From positions 1,269,493 through 1,333,492 of the forward strand of contig VZRN01011461.1 of assembly GCA_013397935.1 (NCBI GenBank): 64,000 bases of DNA, written 5' to 3'. The notes beneath the pieces are model-generated. The model had not been told where the DNA came from, made no database searches, and saw nothing but the letters and a program-made list of their open reading frames with translations. Origin of the DNA: Dasyornis broadbenti (lineage: Eukaryota; Chordata; Aves; Passeriformes; Dasyornithidae). This document shows, piece by piece, positions 1 through 12,836 of the stretch (its first letter is position 1; every line of letters begins with the position of its first letter). A program made the position numbers and the translations under genes.

Positions 1-682
1 TGGGCTCGTCCTAAATAGCTGGTGCCCTGTTCTGGGGAAGCTGATTGAGTTGTTATTGCCAGCCAACAGCCTTGTCCCTTACTCAGTGGAGAATCTCGAA
101 CGCTGAACCAGTGTCAGGTTTGCTGTGGTAGCAAAAGTGAGCTGTAATCAAATCCCCTCTCTGCTGGGAGAGCTCAACAACGGCTGTGGTTGGAGGCTTG
201 AAGTCTGAGTGGGCTGCCTCTCGGGGCTCCCAAGGAGTCAGAAAAGTCCTGGAACTGTGACAATTAAATTAGGACATGAAATCTTTTACAAAACCATGAA
301 ACCTCTGCGAGCCACGTACATGTTGAAAGTCCCCTGGGAGCAAGGCAGGCTGTGGTAGCCCGCAGCCCCAGCTCGGAGCAGGCGGGATGTGCAGCTCATT
401 TCACCTTCCAGCTCACACATCTCATCTGTGGCACTGCCTGTGTCTGACTGGTGCATTCAGCTTTGGTAAAAGTTATGTTTTTAACAATTACAGGCTTGTC
501 TGTTAAATCTGTGATGCAGCTGCAATTGCAGCATGGAAAATAACCTTCTTACATGGCACTTACTGTAAAATGTTGTTCCTTCCTTGAGAGCACGCATAAA
601 CACACTAATTGCTAAAAGTTTTTTGTCATTCATGTTAAATATCTGTTCTTCAATTATTTAAGGGTTTTAACCAAAAATATTA
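1..682. other. Non-coding stretch, nothing recognised
   Basis: No open frame of note, no repeat family recognised and no splice pair worth listing. The sequence becomes steadily more AT-rich towards the assembly gap that follows it. Confidence 0.6.
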
Positions 683-731
683 NNNNNNNNNNNNNNNNNN
701 NNNNNNNNNNNNNNNNNNNNNNNNNNNNNNN
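683..731. other. Assembly gap (49 N)
   Basis: A run of 49 undetermined bases. The left flank ends in an A/T-rich stretch and the right flank starts with AAAAA, so an unresolved A/T homopolymer or simple repeat is a plausible cause. The true length is unknown. Confidence 0.98.
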
Positions 732-982
732 AAAAACTCCAAACAGCCTCATCTCACAGCTTTGTTACCAACACTGTGTGTTTCACTTTTCATGCCAGCT
801 TTCACAACATCGGACTGTGGTGCAATTACGAGTTTTTAAAAATGCAGAATGATGGTTGACACATTCCGCCCCTCCACTCTTTTCTGTTAGAAGATCGCAC
901 AGGTTTAACTCTCAATACATTTGAATTACAGAATTTGGATGAGCTAATCAATAGCCCACTCTTTTCCACATGCTTTTTATAT

Positions 983-1185
983 CCATAGAATCACTAAGGT
1001 TGGAAAAGGCCTCCAAGATCGCAGACTCCACCCTGTGCCCACCTTGTCCCCAGCCCAGAGCACTGAGTGCCACCTCCAGTGGTTCCTTGGACACCTCCAG
1101 GGGTGGGCACTCCAAACCTCCCTGGGCAGCCCCTTCCAGCGCCTGACAACCCTTTCCATGGAGAGGAATTGTTCTTTGGGGGAAC
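983..1185 (-). mobile_element. CR1 LINE 3' fragment
   Basis: Read on the minus strand, this gives the 3' end of an avian CR1 non-LTR retrotransposon. In order it has a 'ggaaaggg ttgtcagg' block, 'ggggctgcccagggaggt', a 'cccctggaggtgtccaagga' block, 'ggcactcagtgctctgg', and the tail 'cttttccaacctta gtgattctatgg'. Only the last 200 bp or so remains, as is usual for CR1, which inserts 5'-truncated. No reverse transcriptase coding region is left. Open frames here on both strands are spurious translations of the element. It is clearly diverged from the consensus I remember, so it is an old insertion. Confidence 0.9.
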
Positions 1186-4100
1186 AACGAAAATCATAAC
1201 TTGGGCAAAAAAGGGGATTTTTTTTTTCCTTTTGTTTCACAGAAATCACATTATTTTGCAGTGTGTTGGTTTGTTCCTATCCATGTACAAGGTTGTTTTG
1301 TTTTGTTTTTCAAAGAATCCTTGAGGTTGAAGAAGTTGTATACCAGAGCTAGAATTATTCTTTTACTCATTTTAAAAATGGCTGGAAGGTATGTGTGGCT
1401 AGCTAATTCTTTCTCTTGAGTTGGTTTATTCCGTTTTACACAGGCTTTTATTGCAACAGCAATAAAAGCACGACCTACACGTTTTGGTTTTTAATCCCAG
1501 GAGAATTGTATGTGTTGTACCAGGTTATAAGGTTTAAATTCTATTTCCCAGCACTGAAAGTGATGTGATAAATATTAAAGCAATAAATTACAGATAACCA
1601 GGGTATTCATAAATAGCGTGTGTGTGTAAGTTAATTCAGAAAACAGGTTGAGTTTTACAGAAACATGGGCTTTGCCACTGAAACAGACTCCAGGAGTGCC
1701 TGCTCTGGAGATTGGTTTAGCTCTGGTTAAATTAGGGTTTGAAGGTGGTCCTGATGAGATTAGAAGTAAGAAAACCGATATCTCTTTTGTTGCTGCATAT
1801 AATTTTCTTTTTGAGTAATTTCAGAGAAAATATTAATTTCTTAGCAAATATTATTCCAGAGGTGTAGAAAGACTGAATTGTTTCTTCAACCACAGAGAGC
1901 AGATTTGAATCCCTGGCCCTAGCAGGAGCTTCAGAAGTGCTTTGCAATGTGTTTTGGGTGTGTGTCTGCCGTCACTCTCTGTAGAGAAGACTCTGCTGCA
2001 TGGGCTGGTGTGAGCTGGGGCTGTTTCCAGTGCAAGTGAAATACAACAGAATTATATTTCTAATTGAGAATGTTATCATAGCAAAAGTCTAACCTAAATA
2101 CCTGGGATGTGTTGCGAGATGTCTTCAATCCACCCATGCTTATTTAAGGATAATTTGATGAAACAAGGTAAGTCCTTACATTACTTGTTTCATCTTTTTT
2201 TTTTTTTTTTTAGTAGTTTATTGATCCTTGAAGCTTTTAAAGATCCATATTTGCATTTATTTCAGTTTTAAAACTAAAGCAGTAGCATTAGAGAAGTTCA
2301 GGTTGTGAGTATCAGGTTTAGAAACCTGCAATCATTTTAACACCTTCACACGTGGCCTTTATGTGCACATGCAGGCGCTAGAAAATCCAACCCAGTATAA
2401 ATAACAAAACCCATTTTGACTCCAGCTCTGGGCTCTTTGTTGTGATGTATCACATGGCTTTGAAGGCTGTACCAACAAGTGTGTGGAAGGCATCAGTCTT
2501 AAGAGTTTTAAAAGTAATCCCATCTTGATAAGGAATTTCTTTTTCCTGGAAACGGAGCTGTTGTTTTCAGTTATTCCTTTTTTCTGTTGTGCTGCGTGAG
2601 GGGTTTGGAGTTTCTCATTTGTCTCTCAAAGACTTTACTTTGCTCGGCCCTCAGTGCAACACATTAATATTATCTGTAAGATGTAGATAGAATTCTCCCA
2701 AAGCCCTTCATTGTCTTAATTGGAGAGACGGTGGGTTTGACAGATGAGTGAACTCCTCTCATTTGATTGTCGATGGGTATGGCAGGTGGCAGGAGATCAA
2801 GAATGACTCCATCGTGCAATTTGATGTGAAGGACATTTAATATTGCTTACAAATATGTCATCAGTTCTTGGAAAATCAGTATTGGTGGGACTAATGGGAC
2901 AAATCAGAATATGTCAACCAGAGCTGCTTCTGCCGCCCAAAACAATTTTACAAGGCTTAAATTCACCATTGTGACAGTGGGTCACTCAGTGGGAGAACGT
3001 GGATGATTGCACATTGTACACAAGAATGCCAAAGTAATGAAACAGCCATCTCCATCAGAGGAAATTTACTGTTTGCTCATGGAGAGAGATGATTTGTTAG
3101 ATTAATAATAACTCAGGGGCGCAGCTGAGGTGCTGCACACACACAAGACCTCACAGTGAAGTAATAAGAAAAAGGCATTTTAGAAAAGAGCTGTTTTGGA
3201 TACAGGGAAGTGACAATAATTGCCTGCTTACGAATGCTGCATAAGTACTTGAGAACTCCTGAGCCATGATTGACTATGATTTACATGCTTCATGTGTCCT
3301 GGTGAGCTTCTGATTGCTGGGGCTTTTATTGCTTGTTAAAATGAAAATGTTCTTTTAAAAGATGGGAGTTTGAAACCCTAAATCAATTGTGTGTTAGTGT
3401 TGCTTTGGGTTTGGGTTTTCTTTGTTCATTTGTTTTCTGATAGCCTTCATATGACGAAGGGAAGAGTACAGAGAAAGTAATAAACTAGCAGATTTGACTT
3501 AAATTGAAGTTGTAAACAGAGAAATCGGACACACATTAGGGGCCCTTTCTAAGTTAATCAAGAAGAGGACTTAACTTTATAATTGTGCACGTGATGTGTG
3601 CTTGCAGTTGCACGGTGTTCTCCAATAAATGGGATAACCATGAGGATTCCATGGATATTTGAGCTCAGGATTCCCAGAGTCCCGTGGGATTACAGTGCAT
3701 CTGTCTTTCAGCACTTACATCTTTTCCATAACAATCTTCAGGAATGTTCTACAGAGTTAAAGAGATTAATTTGGGTGGGCTTTGCCCTTCTTACAAGAGG
3801 AGAGGAGGTGGAGGGTGTTGTTATTTGAGATGAGCTGATAACGGGCCCAGAAGAGAGTACTCTAAACAGTGTTCCCTTGGTCAGCAGGTGCCAGGCTGAG
3901 CATTTCATACTCCACAGAATATCCAATCTATGCTCTAATGCTTTCTTGACCATTCAGACTTGTTGAGTAATTCCTAAAGGCTCCTTGGGTATTTGAAGGC
4001 AGAGAGCTGTCCTGGTTCTGCAGCTGACAGAAAGATTTTTCTTTCTCCTTTGGTCCTTGGGATACGAGTTCTCCAGCTCCATTCTCTATAACGTAACTGT

Positions 4101-7081
4101 TTTCTCTCCAAAATAATTTTTTTTTTTTTTTTAATTGTACTTAGTTTTAGAATAGTTCCTCTGATACAGCAGTGCTGGCTGAGGAATGGCTGCACCTTCT
4201 GGGAAGGTGCTTTGTGGAAACTGGGGTCCCGTGTTCTCATTATTAACTCAAGACGCAGCAGTGCAAATTAACCTGAGCCTTCACAATAGTTAAAAGTATT
4301 TATAGCGGGCAGAGCAGAAAAGAGGTTAAAAAAGGGAAATAAAAAGAGAAGCATTCCTAATTTGCTCATTTTGTGGCTGGAAAGTTATTAAATTGCTGAA
4401 CCAATTTAACTGCAGTTGGAATAAAGGACTTGTTCCCTGAACTTTCCTTCACTTCTTGGGACGAAGAGGTTTGAGATTGGGGGCCCAAAGATGTTTTCTG
4501 TACAAAGTGACAAACCTTTTCTCCCTGTTGTGATTGAATAAAATGAACAAACCAAAAATGCTTCATAACTGAAGATTTTCAGTTTCAAAACTGAAGTTTC
4601 GAAACAACACTGGAATCTGCTGCCCTCAGTGGCTTAAAGGGGTGCTCTCTGTCCTTTGCAAAAAGCATAATCTGATTTTGAAAATCAGTTGAGAAATACA
4701 CTGATTGTATTTAGGTATTCTCCTAAATTCACTTGTGAACTTAGCAATTAGAATTTAATGTGACAAGAATGTACTTGCATGCATGCCTTCACACACAGAA
4801 TGAAAACATCTCCATAAATTAAGAGTTCTGGTAAATGCCATGGTAACCTGACAGAACAGAGGAGGAAAAGATGTTTTTTAAAACAATTCTCTAAAACCTG
4901 AGATTCTTAAACCGCTGTTTTGTTGAGGATACATGTTGATATTTACATAGACTGATTTTTTTGTCTTTGGGCATTGAAAAAAATATGGAAAAAAAATATT
5001 TACAGTGTTGTTCTCATAAGCCCAGTCTTTTATGAGCATGATACCATCCTGTGATAAATACTAAGCACAAATAATCCTGCAGCTGCAATTCCTTATTACC
5101 CCTCCAAATTGTGCCTGGTTTATGATATGTAAGCACTGGATTTCTTGTGGGCTGTGTTCAGCAGGTTTCCACACCAGCTTTCCCACCCCTCTCCTGAGGT
5201 GTCTTTTTTTCCTGTGTATGATGTGCTTGGCTGTCAGGTTTGTGAAAAGCATTGTAGTGCCAAGGAGAAAACACGTGTATTGAGGTGGTGTTTTCTGTGA
5301 AAGCTGAGAAGGGGCTGCAGCTTGGAGGCTGGCACGTGGTAGGTACCTGATCCTGCACTGGGTAGGTCAGGCAAGAAGAAGCTGGGTTCTTCCCAGGGTT
5401 TCACCACTGTCCACACCAACAAGTGCACATTGTTTCAAGAAATAGAGGAGGAAAGTCGCTCTGTAATTCATGAGGTGTAAGTTTTAATTATTGCAGTGAC
5501 CTTTCTGGCTGTCCTTGTCTTTCTGCTTGTGCATTGAACTGTGCATTAGACTCCCTGACTTGAAAGCCAAATGGGTCTGTGCCTTGTAGGAGAGCAGAGA
5601 TCCCAGAGCAGGTTCCAGCAGTGCTGAGTGTATTCCTCAGGGGCAACAGAGCTCAGAGCGGGACAAAGATCAGCTCACAGGAGGGCCCTCGGGTTTTGCT
5701 TTCCTCAGAAGGGCTTTTTGAGTTTATCCTTTCAGTTCCCAAAAAATTCTTCATGTTGGCCCAAGTGAGAGTGAAATCCTGGTTACATCATTTTATTGGT
5801 CATTTAAACGCCTCTTTGCCCCCTGCTCTGTTTGCTTGTCCAGCTGTGGGCCTGTCCATACAGGAGCTGGATCCTCCTGCTCAGAAACAAGAGCTTTGGC
5901 AGGAGGAGGCATTTTATCACTGTGTGTGTGAGCTGACACAGGCAGGAATCAAGAACAGCCACAAAACCACAGACAAAATGCAAAGAATAAATTTGTGTTC
6001 GTTACGTGGCAGCCCAGGGGATTCCCAAGGCAGGCCAGACACACAGGTGGGCAGGCAGGTCCCACAGAGCAGGTCCTTGCTGCAGCAGCACTGCCCTGCT
6101 GGTGTCACCTGTGTCCCGGGAGCATTCACAGCTGTGCTTTACCCTGTGCTGTGATCTTTCCCGCAGCAGGGCAGGAATCCCAAGTGTTGGAAGGGTCTGT
6201 CCAGGCCTGTGGTATCTAAACACAGATGTTCTGCTTGTCGAGTACTCAAGACTAAGCAACAATTAGTGTGATGTATGTGTTCTGCTGCAGCCCAGCTGCA
6301 AGTCACTTGAACGCGTTTGAAATCCGCCTCACCTTTCCTCCTTTATTTTCCTACACCTATTAAAAGAGATTATGCAAAACACACTTTTTCCCGCTCCTTT
6401 AGCAAATTCCTGTCTTGCATTTTCACCTCCACTTTATCAAAAACATGCCATGTGCAAAATGTCCCTTTATTAGATGTGTGAGGAAGAGAGCTGCCAGTGA
6501 TTAGATTGGCTGTTCATCCTCTCTCTGCTGGTCCAGCATAACCAACGCTTGCTTCCTGAACGTTAGCCAAAAATTATCTCCTCTCCAGCTGGATGGGGAT
6601 GTTCCATCATCTTTAAAAACTGAGGTGACCATTATGTTGTTATTGTTAGGCAATTATTTCCTGTTCCCATGCAAATTTACCCTCTGACCGGTTCTGGCCG
6701 TGATGTGTCTGGCACAGGAGCCAGGGCAGTCGAATCAAGGCTCGTGAGAGCCTCTGGTACCGTAATGCAATTTGTCGCCTGCTACCCCTGCTGCCTCTGC
6801 CTCTGCTCCTGCTCATGAACTGCATCTGTCAACTTTATCAAGGCTTCCCATCCCTGGCTGATTACCTTGCCTGCAAAAGGGAAAAAATACTGAAATTCCA
6901 GTGGCTGTCCCAGAGTGGAAGAGGCGCATGAGCTGGTTTCATATTCCCCTTGCCATTGGCTGGGGGCTTGACTGTCTCTGTGCGTTTGTTCCTGTACATG
7001 AAGCATGAAGAGGTGCAGGTGGAACTGGGTCTGTTTAGAGGACCAAGCTGGTCCTTTATTAATGAGCTAAATGTACACAGA
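1186..7081. other. Non-coding stretch with short T-tracts
   Basis: No gene recognised. It contains T10 at 1218-1227, T17 at 2195-2211 and T16 at 4117-4132. A GC-richer patch at about 5580-6260 has overlapping open frames on both strands, the longest 191 codons, with no domain-like content. I take these as chance frames. Several splice-like pairs occur and are listed among the rejected items. Confidence 0.55.
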
Positions 7082-7240
7082 AGATGCAGCCAGGCTCCGT
7101 GGAAGCACAGTGACAGGATAATGGACGCAGGCTGCAACACAGGGAATTCTTTCCAGACATTAGGAAAAAACCTGTTGACAAAGAGGCTACACAAACCCCA
7201 GGGCAAGGGTCTGGAGAGACTGTGGAGTCACTGGTTGTGG
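7082..7240 (+). mobile_element. CR1 LINE internal fragment, old
   Basis: The plus strand carries a diverged version of the CR1 3' third: 'gcagccaggctcc', then 'cacagtgacaggataatgg', 'gcaggctgcaacacaggg aattctttccagacattaggaaaaa', and 'gagactgtggagtcactgg'. These blocks come in the same order as in CR1, where this part precedes the 'ctgcccag' segment. The terminal 'ccttccaacc' tail is missing, so the copy is truncated at both ends. It is more degraded than the other two CR1 copies. A 100-codon open frame over it (6950-7252) is not a gene. Confidence 0.7.
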
Positions 7241-9889
7241 AGGCATGGGTAGAGTGGTGAGTTTGTGAAAGAAAAAGACACTTTTCCTCTGCTCAGAAAT
7301 ACATTATGATTGATTTTTCCTGTAAACATTTGTAAAGATATTTAAGTACCTGTAAGTAAGCATCTTATCTCAGCAGTAGGTTAGACATAACTGATTTTCA
7401 GAAATTAAAGAGCTGTGGGGAACAGAGGCCGTTTTGTCTTTGAAGAACCCGGAATGAGCCCTGGGAGAGATGAGGCACTGAACAGGATGGGTCACTGCTC
7501 TGAGCCAACACTTTCAAAGCACAAGCTCTGCTCAGACAAGTGACTTGCTGAATGTAAAACTGTTCTGTGTTTGGTGGTTCATTTATTGCTCTTCTTTAGA
7601 ATTCCATTTCTCATACAAGTTTCCAAATTTTACTTTTGTCTTGAAGTAGATTAGACAGCTCTTCTGCCCCCTCCCACCCCGCTCCTCCTCCCAGCTTCAC
7701 TGCCTTGTGTTACCAACGGCGCGACCAATGTATGAGACTGTGTAGGGAAATTACCCTTTGAGGATTGAGTTCTGTCTGCCCTGTTACGGGACGTGTAAAA
7801 TTTATTTTGAACCCTAAAAACCATAATAATAATCTCATACAGAGCTGTGAGTTTTAAAATGCCTATTTGTACTGGTGAGCTTAGAGGGGAAGAAAAGGCA
7901 GCAGCTGATTTTCCTTTTCTAACGTTTCAGCTGTATGAAGTTGGGGTTTTTTTGGTTTTTTTTACTATTTCCTTACTCTCCTGCTTTCCTTCTGTTGCAT
8001 TTTCTAACACTGTTATGCAGATAAAGATTTGTAACATGTAAGCTTAATAGCACTAAACACTTGTTTAATTGGTAGAGATTTGGGAGGAGGCCCAGACTAA
8101 TTAACACCAATTTCTACTCCATTGCCAGTGTTTAATGGATCCTAGGACCAGATCTTTTTGGAACTAAAGTTATACTGAAGGCATGTTGAAAACAGAAAAT
8201 AAAATCATATATGGCCACCTTGACAAACCATCTGTTCCCAGAATAATGCTTGTTTTTCATAAGTAACAAGACATATATCAACATAAACAGTGAGTTTCCC
8301 TTTTGAAGCATTATTTATAACTACATAAACTCTCCTGGAATTCTCTCCATTTGTATCCAGACACCTCCAATTTCACATATTCTCTGCCTTAAGAATTGTA
8401 TATTTAGTGAATAATGACCAATTTTACTACAGCAAGTCCCGAGAGTGATCTTTAATAAAGCTCATAACCGCTTGCTTATAGAGATACAGAAGCTAGAAAG
8501 ATGCGCTAGAAGTCTCTATAAATACTTGGTGAAATATCTGAAAGACCCCAAAATAGGAAGGGATAATTAGAGTACAAACAGGATGAGATTTAAGCTCAAG
8601 TGCGTTAAGCATGTGGTGTTCCGTAGCTATTCCAGCTCTATACACAGCCCACAGAGAAGGATCCTGCTCAGGAAAGCCCTGAGCAGCAAAGGATCCCAGC
8701 CTGGCAGAGCTCGTTTCCAGACGCTGGAAGCCAGGCCAGATGAATCCATTCTGTTAGAAAAACGATTCAGCATCTTTTGGGTAATTTTCTACAAAGGCCT
8801 TTGAAGGAACAAGAACACGAAGGAAGTTTTATGCCATCAGAATTTTCTGCCTTTTGAGCCTTTTCTCTGCTTGGCTTCCTTTTCATCAACTGAGCCGATA
8901 TTAGCGGAATTCTCACCTTCCTCAGAGTGTCTGCTCGACCTTTTGTTGGGTTGGGACCCGAGTGCCCTGCTATTAAAGGACGATGCCCTGTGATTTAATT
9001 CACTGTTTCTCGACATTTCTCTCCCTTCCTCTTTGCTCTCCAGCTCGGGAGTGTCTCAGCCAGCTGTGATTTTGTACTCCCCTTGTCACTGCAGGGTGTT
9101 GCTGCTCAGAAATCCAACTTGGAGGTGCCATTGTCTGCTTTTCAGTGTTATTTTTTAAAAGAAGATGCTCTGATTCCAGCCCTCTGTTCGCCCTCTGGAA
9201 TGCGAGGCTGTCAGGGGAATGTGGGCTTAAGTGGCCTGTCACTGGATGCTAATGCAAATCCTTTGTTAATCTTGGGGAAAGGAAATATAAAATTGGAATT
9301 ACTTGACAGGATTCCTCTGAAATCCTTGGCATTGGATGCCTTGCAGCTCCCACTAGTGTTTGAAATTTTGGTCTGCTGGCCCACACCAGACAATGTTTCC
9401 TTTCAGATAAACAATCTAAAATGTCTAATGTGTTTTTCTACGAGGATTTTCTTGTTTCTTAAATTGAAGCATCAAATACAGTCAAGTATTTGGGCAGGGT
9501 TCCTAGAGAGATGGTGGAACTCCTGTTCAGGGTCCTTGTTAAGCAAAAAAGTCAATAAAAATGGATGCCTGCTGTATGTTGGATGGTGCTTCAGAGATGC
9601 TGCATTGTCCAGAGCACTTCCTGGCAGAACTGAGAATTTTTTTTCTTCAGAATGAATGCTTTATTCCTGTTTGTGGAAATTTAAATTGTGGTTTCTTAGG
9701 GAAGAAAACACAATTTTTCACCCAAGCTGCTGCAAGGCATAAATGCATTTAGCATGTCTTCATCTCAAATTCTCATAGTGTGAATTACATGAAAATGATT
9801 GGAGCAGGAGTCGTTTTGGTTGTTGGCCAGATTTTCATTTTTCACTGCCCAAGTGTTTTTCACATGTTTATTTACCTGAAGATGAGAGA
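7241..9889. other. Non-coding stretch, nothing recognised
   Basis: No gene, repeat family or RNA gene recognised. A 573-base open stretch at 9083-9655 only starts from a TTG after a splice-acceptor-like 'cttgtcactgcag'. Its translation shows no domain, and such a length is expected about once by chance in a window this size. Confidence 0.55.
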
Positions 9890-10310
9890 GCCCCAGCCAA
9901 TTAGCATATGGTTATAGGAGACACAGTGGATATTCCAGCTGGTAAAAAAATAATTTAAACGTGTTATTTGTCATCAAGGTGTATGATATGTGACTGGCCT
10001 CTTAATGGCTTTTAGAAATGTGCTTCACGTAATTTGAAGCAAGCTTTCTTATCGGTATGTCGTGCAATTAATTTAATCTTGTTTCTGTTATTTCCATAGT
10101 ATTTTTCAATTCAGTGAACCTCATTACATTTGCAAGTGCATTAAATTAGAGCCTGGATAGAAGAAGAGAGATTATTATCAGTTAATTTAATTATATTTCT
10201 AGGTTGGCCCATTTAATGATATGTCTGCCATTGTTGTTGCAGCCTTTACAGCAGTAGCACCGTGCAGGAATTAGTTCTGATTCCATGTAAAGTTTGTGTT
10301 ATCTGATAAC
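9890..10310. promoter_or_regulatory. Candidate conserved non-coding element
   Basis: This is an AT-rich, non-repetitive block packed with homeodomain-type TAAT cores (for example around 10066-10076 and 10182-10192). Within it, at 10299-10309, is a palindromic double GATA site, TTATCTGATAA. It has no tandem structure and no coding frame. The texture resembles vertebrate conserved enhancers, but conservation cannot be measured from a single sequence, so this is inference only. Confidence 0.2.
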
Positions 10311-10748
10311 TCCCGACAACTGCTGGAGCCACATGTTCAGAAATTCAGGAGTCTAATCAAAAGTCATTTACTTTAAGCCCAAAGGCTCCAGTGTGGAACA
10401 CTCTCGCTGTGTTCACGACATCATTTTTTGACTCTGCATGCGTGGGGTTGCTTTTGCAGAGCTTGACACCATAAATCCAGGAACACAACTTCACATTCCT
10501 GCAGTGATTGCAGGAGCAAGGCAATGTTCCATTGCTCGGGTCTCTTCCAGCCCTCTGAACACTGCAGCTGGGAATGTTCTTGTTTCTAAGGAGGAGACAA
10601 AAGCCAGCCCCCAAAATTCACCAGTATGCAGTCCTCCATATAAAACTTTGACTAATAAAATGATGTGCTCATTCAGGGAGATGCTACAACCTGAACCGGA
10701 GTGCTCAGCTTCTGATATGGTGCCTGTCCATGTTCCTGCTTTCTGCAG

Positions 10749-10965
10749 GAAATAATATTTTTATGTGCCTTTTGCAACTCCGCAAAATTTTTTTTTTCCT
10801 TGAGTTTTGTGCCATATGTTTGAAATTTCAAGGTGCATGGCATTTGCCCTGGCATCTGGAAATCCTACGGATGGAGCTTCTGAGAGACTCCAAAGCAATG
10901 CTGCATGAAGTGCTGGACTGCAGCCTCTACCAATTGTGCAGCTCGTTAAAGGCAGAGCTATTAAG
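10749..10965 (+). other. Weak candidate coding exon (217 bp)
   Basis: A strong acceptor (tgttcctgctttctgcag) is followed by one frame open for 71 codons, up to an AAG|gtaaca donor of moderate quality. The second half translates to a leucine-rich, helix-like stretch containing LRDSKAMLHEVLDC. The first half includes FFF from a T10 run, which looks non-coding. I do not recognise the peptide. The minus strand is also open here, so a chance pseudo-exon is the more likely reading. Confidence 0.12.
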
Positions 10966-12683
10966 GTAACAGTTTTGGGTTTTAGAAATTTATAAATATC
11001 CAATGCGAATGTGAGAGAAAAAGAAATTCAGCTCTGAAGTACAAAATGTTCCAAGTTCCAATGTTTTAAGATAACTGTTTCTGAGATCTTTGGAGATTTA
11101 AACTTTGGAAATAAACGTAAAAGGCATTTTAAAAAATGTAGCAGAAATGACCCATAAATGAGAAAGAAAAAGATTAAGTCCAGATTTTACCAAACTGAGA
11201 ACTCTACTTATATTCCTGTATTTGGAAAGGTATAACAATTAGGTTTACGTTCATATTTCCTATTTGTACGTGATGAGCCATTCTGTGGCTGCAATGTAAA
11301 TAGCGCACGTGGATTGTGTACATGAGGTTGTTTCTTTTTGTGAAAGTACTTGCCACGAGAAAACGACTCTCCTGCCATGAGGTGCCATAGCCTGTTCTGT
11401 TAGTCTGGCAATGTGGAGAGCTGATGGAGTGTTTTGCCATGGAATAGATGTCTTAAGGTTTCCACGATAAAGGTATTTTAATATTTCTGATGCACTTAAT
11501 GGGAGGAGGGGGAAAAAAAAAAAAAAAAAGGAAATTTTAGTATATTTTTGCAACTGAGACCTGTGTGTGTGGGTGCAGAGTGGGAGAACCAGACTGAACA
11601 GACTCCAGCAAGGCTGGATTTGTGAAGCTGTCCCTGCGGAAAGCAGTGACCTTCTCCCAGCTGCTCTCTTCAGTGACGGGGGTGACCTGCCACCAGGGGA
11701 TTGCTGCTTACGATAACTTAGTAAAGCTGTTGTAGAGCTTGTCAGCCGTGGAGCACCAGTTTGGGTGTTCAGATCAGCAAGAGATAGAGAAACTACTTCT
11801 CCTGGTTTTTTGTGGATTCTGCCTTGCCTGATTTGATGAATCCCCTATCCCATGACACCCCCTCACTTCTCTTTACACCTTGCTATTTTTTTTCTCACTT
11901 TTGCTTACTTTCACAGTGAAGTTACTTTTGGCAAGGATGAGTGATAGACAGGCACTTATTCTGTACGCAGGATAGTGCAGGGATATGCCAGTATTGACTG
12001 GATCCAATGGGTTTGGTGAAAATTAAAAATATAACGATTACTACATAGCTTGTTTTTTTATGAGGAGGAAAGTTACTCAGGGGACAAACCTCCTTCTCTG
12101 TTTATCTTGTAGTTTTCCAGTTGGGCTTTGAGGATGAACCACATTTGTTTTGAGCTGCAAATCACGATTTTGTTACAATTGACAATTTTTAAACCTTATT
12201 ATTTTTCTAAATAAATCCAGTCTCTCTGTTCAGCTCCGTTGGAAATAAGTGCTTTGAATTTCTGCCATCACCCAGGGTCTTTGGCAGAGTCCCCTGGAAA
12301 CTTGCATGGGCCAGAATGTAATGTTATGCTCCTTGATACCGGCAAAATCCTCCCTCAGAGACTGCAGAGCAGGGATAAATCCAGCTGCTTGTCCAAACAC
12401 AGAAATAAAGCAAGGGCTCATTAGCGAGTTTTGACTGCAATTTTGTCTGATTGCTGGAGTCCTCAACTGATGCTAAGGGCAGAAAAACAGTCTTGCTCCG
12501 ACTGTGGATTGCAACGGGGAGAATTAAATAGATTTAATTAATAGATCAGTGAAATTTTTGTTTAGCTGTTTGATATATGGGAGAATAAAACCTCTTCTTA
12601 AATGAGGATGAACCTACTTGGTTGATCATCATCCAACATTACAAGTTTCGTAATACATTACAGTTTTGTTTCCTCTATTCATT
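10966..12683. other. Non-coding stretch
   Basis: Nothing recognised. It includes A17 at 11513-11529, the longest A-tract of the window, directly preceded by a G-rich 'gggaggaggggg'. It also includes a short GT-rich patch near 11563. Confidence 0.55.
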
Positions 12684-12689
12684 TTTTAA

Positions 12690-12737
12690 CTTTGTATTCT
12701 CTATTTTTTATCTTTAGTTTTGTATTCTCTATTTAAT
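12690..12737 (+). repeat. Two-copy tandem repeat (about 28 bp) in a pyrimidine tract
   Basis: The block 'tttgtattctctattt' occurs twice, starting near 12691 and 12719. It lies in a long T-rich, pyrimidine-biased region that runs from about 12684 to the acceptor at 12787. It looks like a local duplication that lengthened a polypyrimidine tract. Confidence 0.7.
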
Positions 12738-12787
12738 TTTTAATTTTTCTGTAATTTTTTTTTTCCCTTTGCTTTGTTTCAAACCAG

Positions 12788-12836
12788 TGGTAGCTTGTCA
12801 ATTGACTATGACTTATTTAACGATGCTCGCTGTAAT
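12788..12836 (+). other. Candidate coding exon (49 bp)
   Basis: It is preceded by an exceptionally long pyrimidine-rich tract ending 'ccctttgctttgtttcaaaccag' and followed by AAT|gtgagg. A weaker alternative donor is GAG|gtattt at 12842. With one leading base, the frame reads GSLSIDYDLFNDARCN. It stays open past the donor to a TGA at 12926. A second frame is also open, so the coding case is not unique. The exon ends in phase 0 and so could join in frame to the candidate at 32601-32648. I do not recognise the peptide. Confidence 0.22.

Noticed and set aside
1317..1345. 'agaatccttgaggttgaagaag' resembles the minus-strand tail of a CR1
   Set aside because: Similarity stops after about 23 bases and no CR1 body follows.
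1243..1388. 146-bp plus-strand exon-like segment (strong acceptor, AAG|gtatgt donor, open frame)
   Set aside because: The peptide is dominated by hydrophobic residues from T-rich DNA. It begins just after the CR1 fragment and has no compatible neighbour. Kept only as a pseudo-exon.
2115..2165. ATG followed by 16 codons and a gtaagt donor, possibly an alternative first exon (MSSIHPCLFKDNLMKQ)
   Set aside because: No promoter-like sequence upstream, and its phase would give an immediate stop if joined to the 32601 candidate.
3719..3748. 30-bp minus-strand microexon with good splice signals (NIPEDCYGKD)
   Set aside because: Too short to judge. Equally good pairs occur throughout the window by chance.
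5579..6154. 191-codon plus-strand open frame
   Set aside because: It begins from a non-ATG codon. Other frames and the minus strand are also long here, and composition is low-information. No domain seen.
9083..9655. 190-codon open frame after an acceptor-like site
   Set aside because: It starts from TTG and has no recognised domain. A single such frame is expected by chance in 64 kb.
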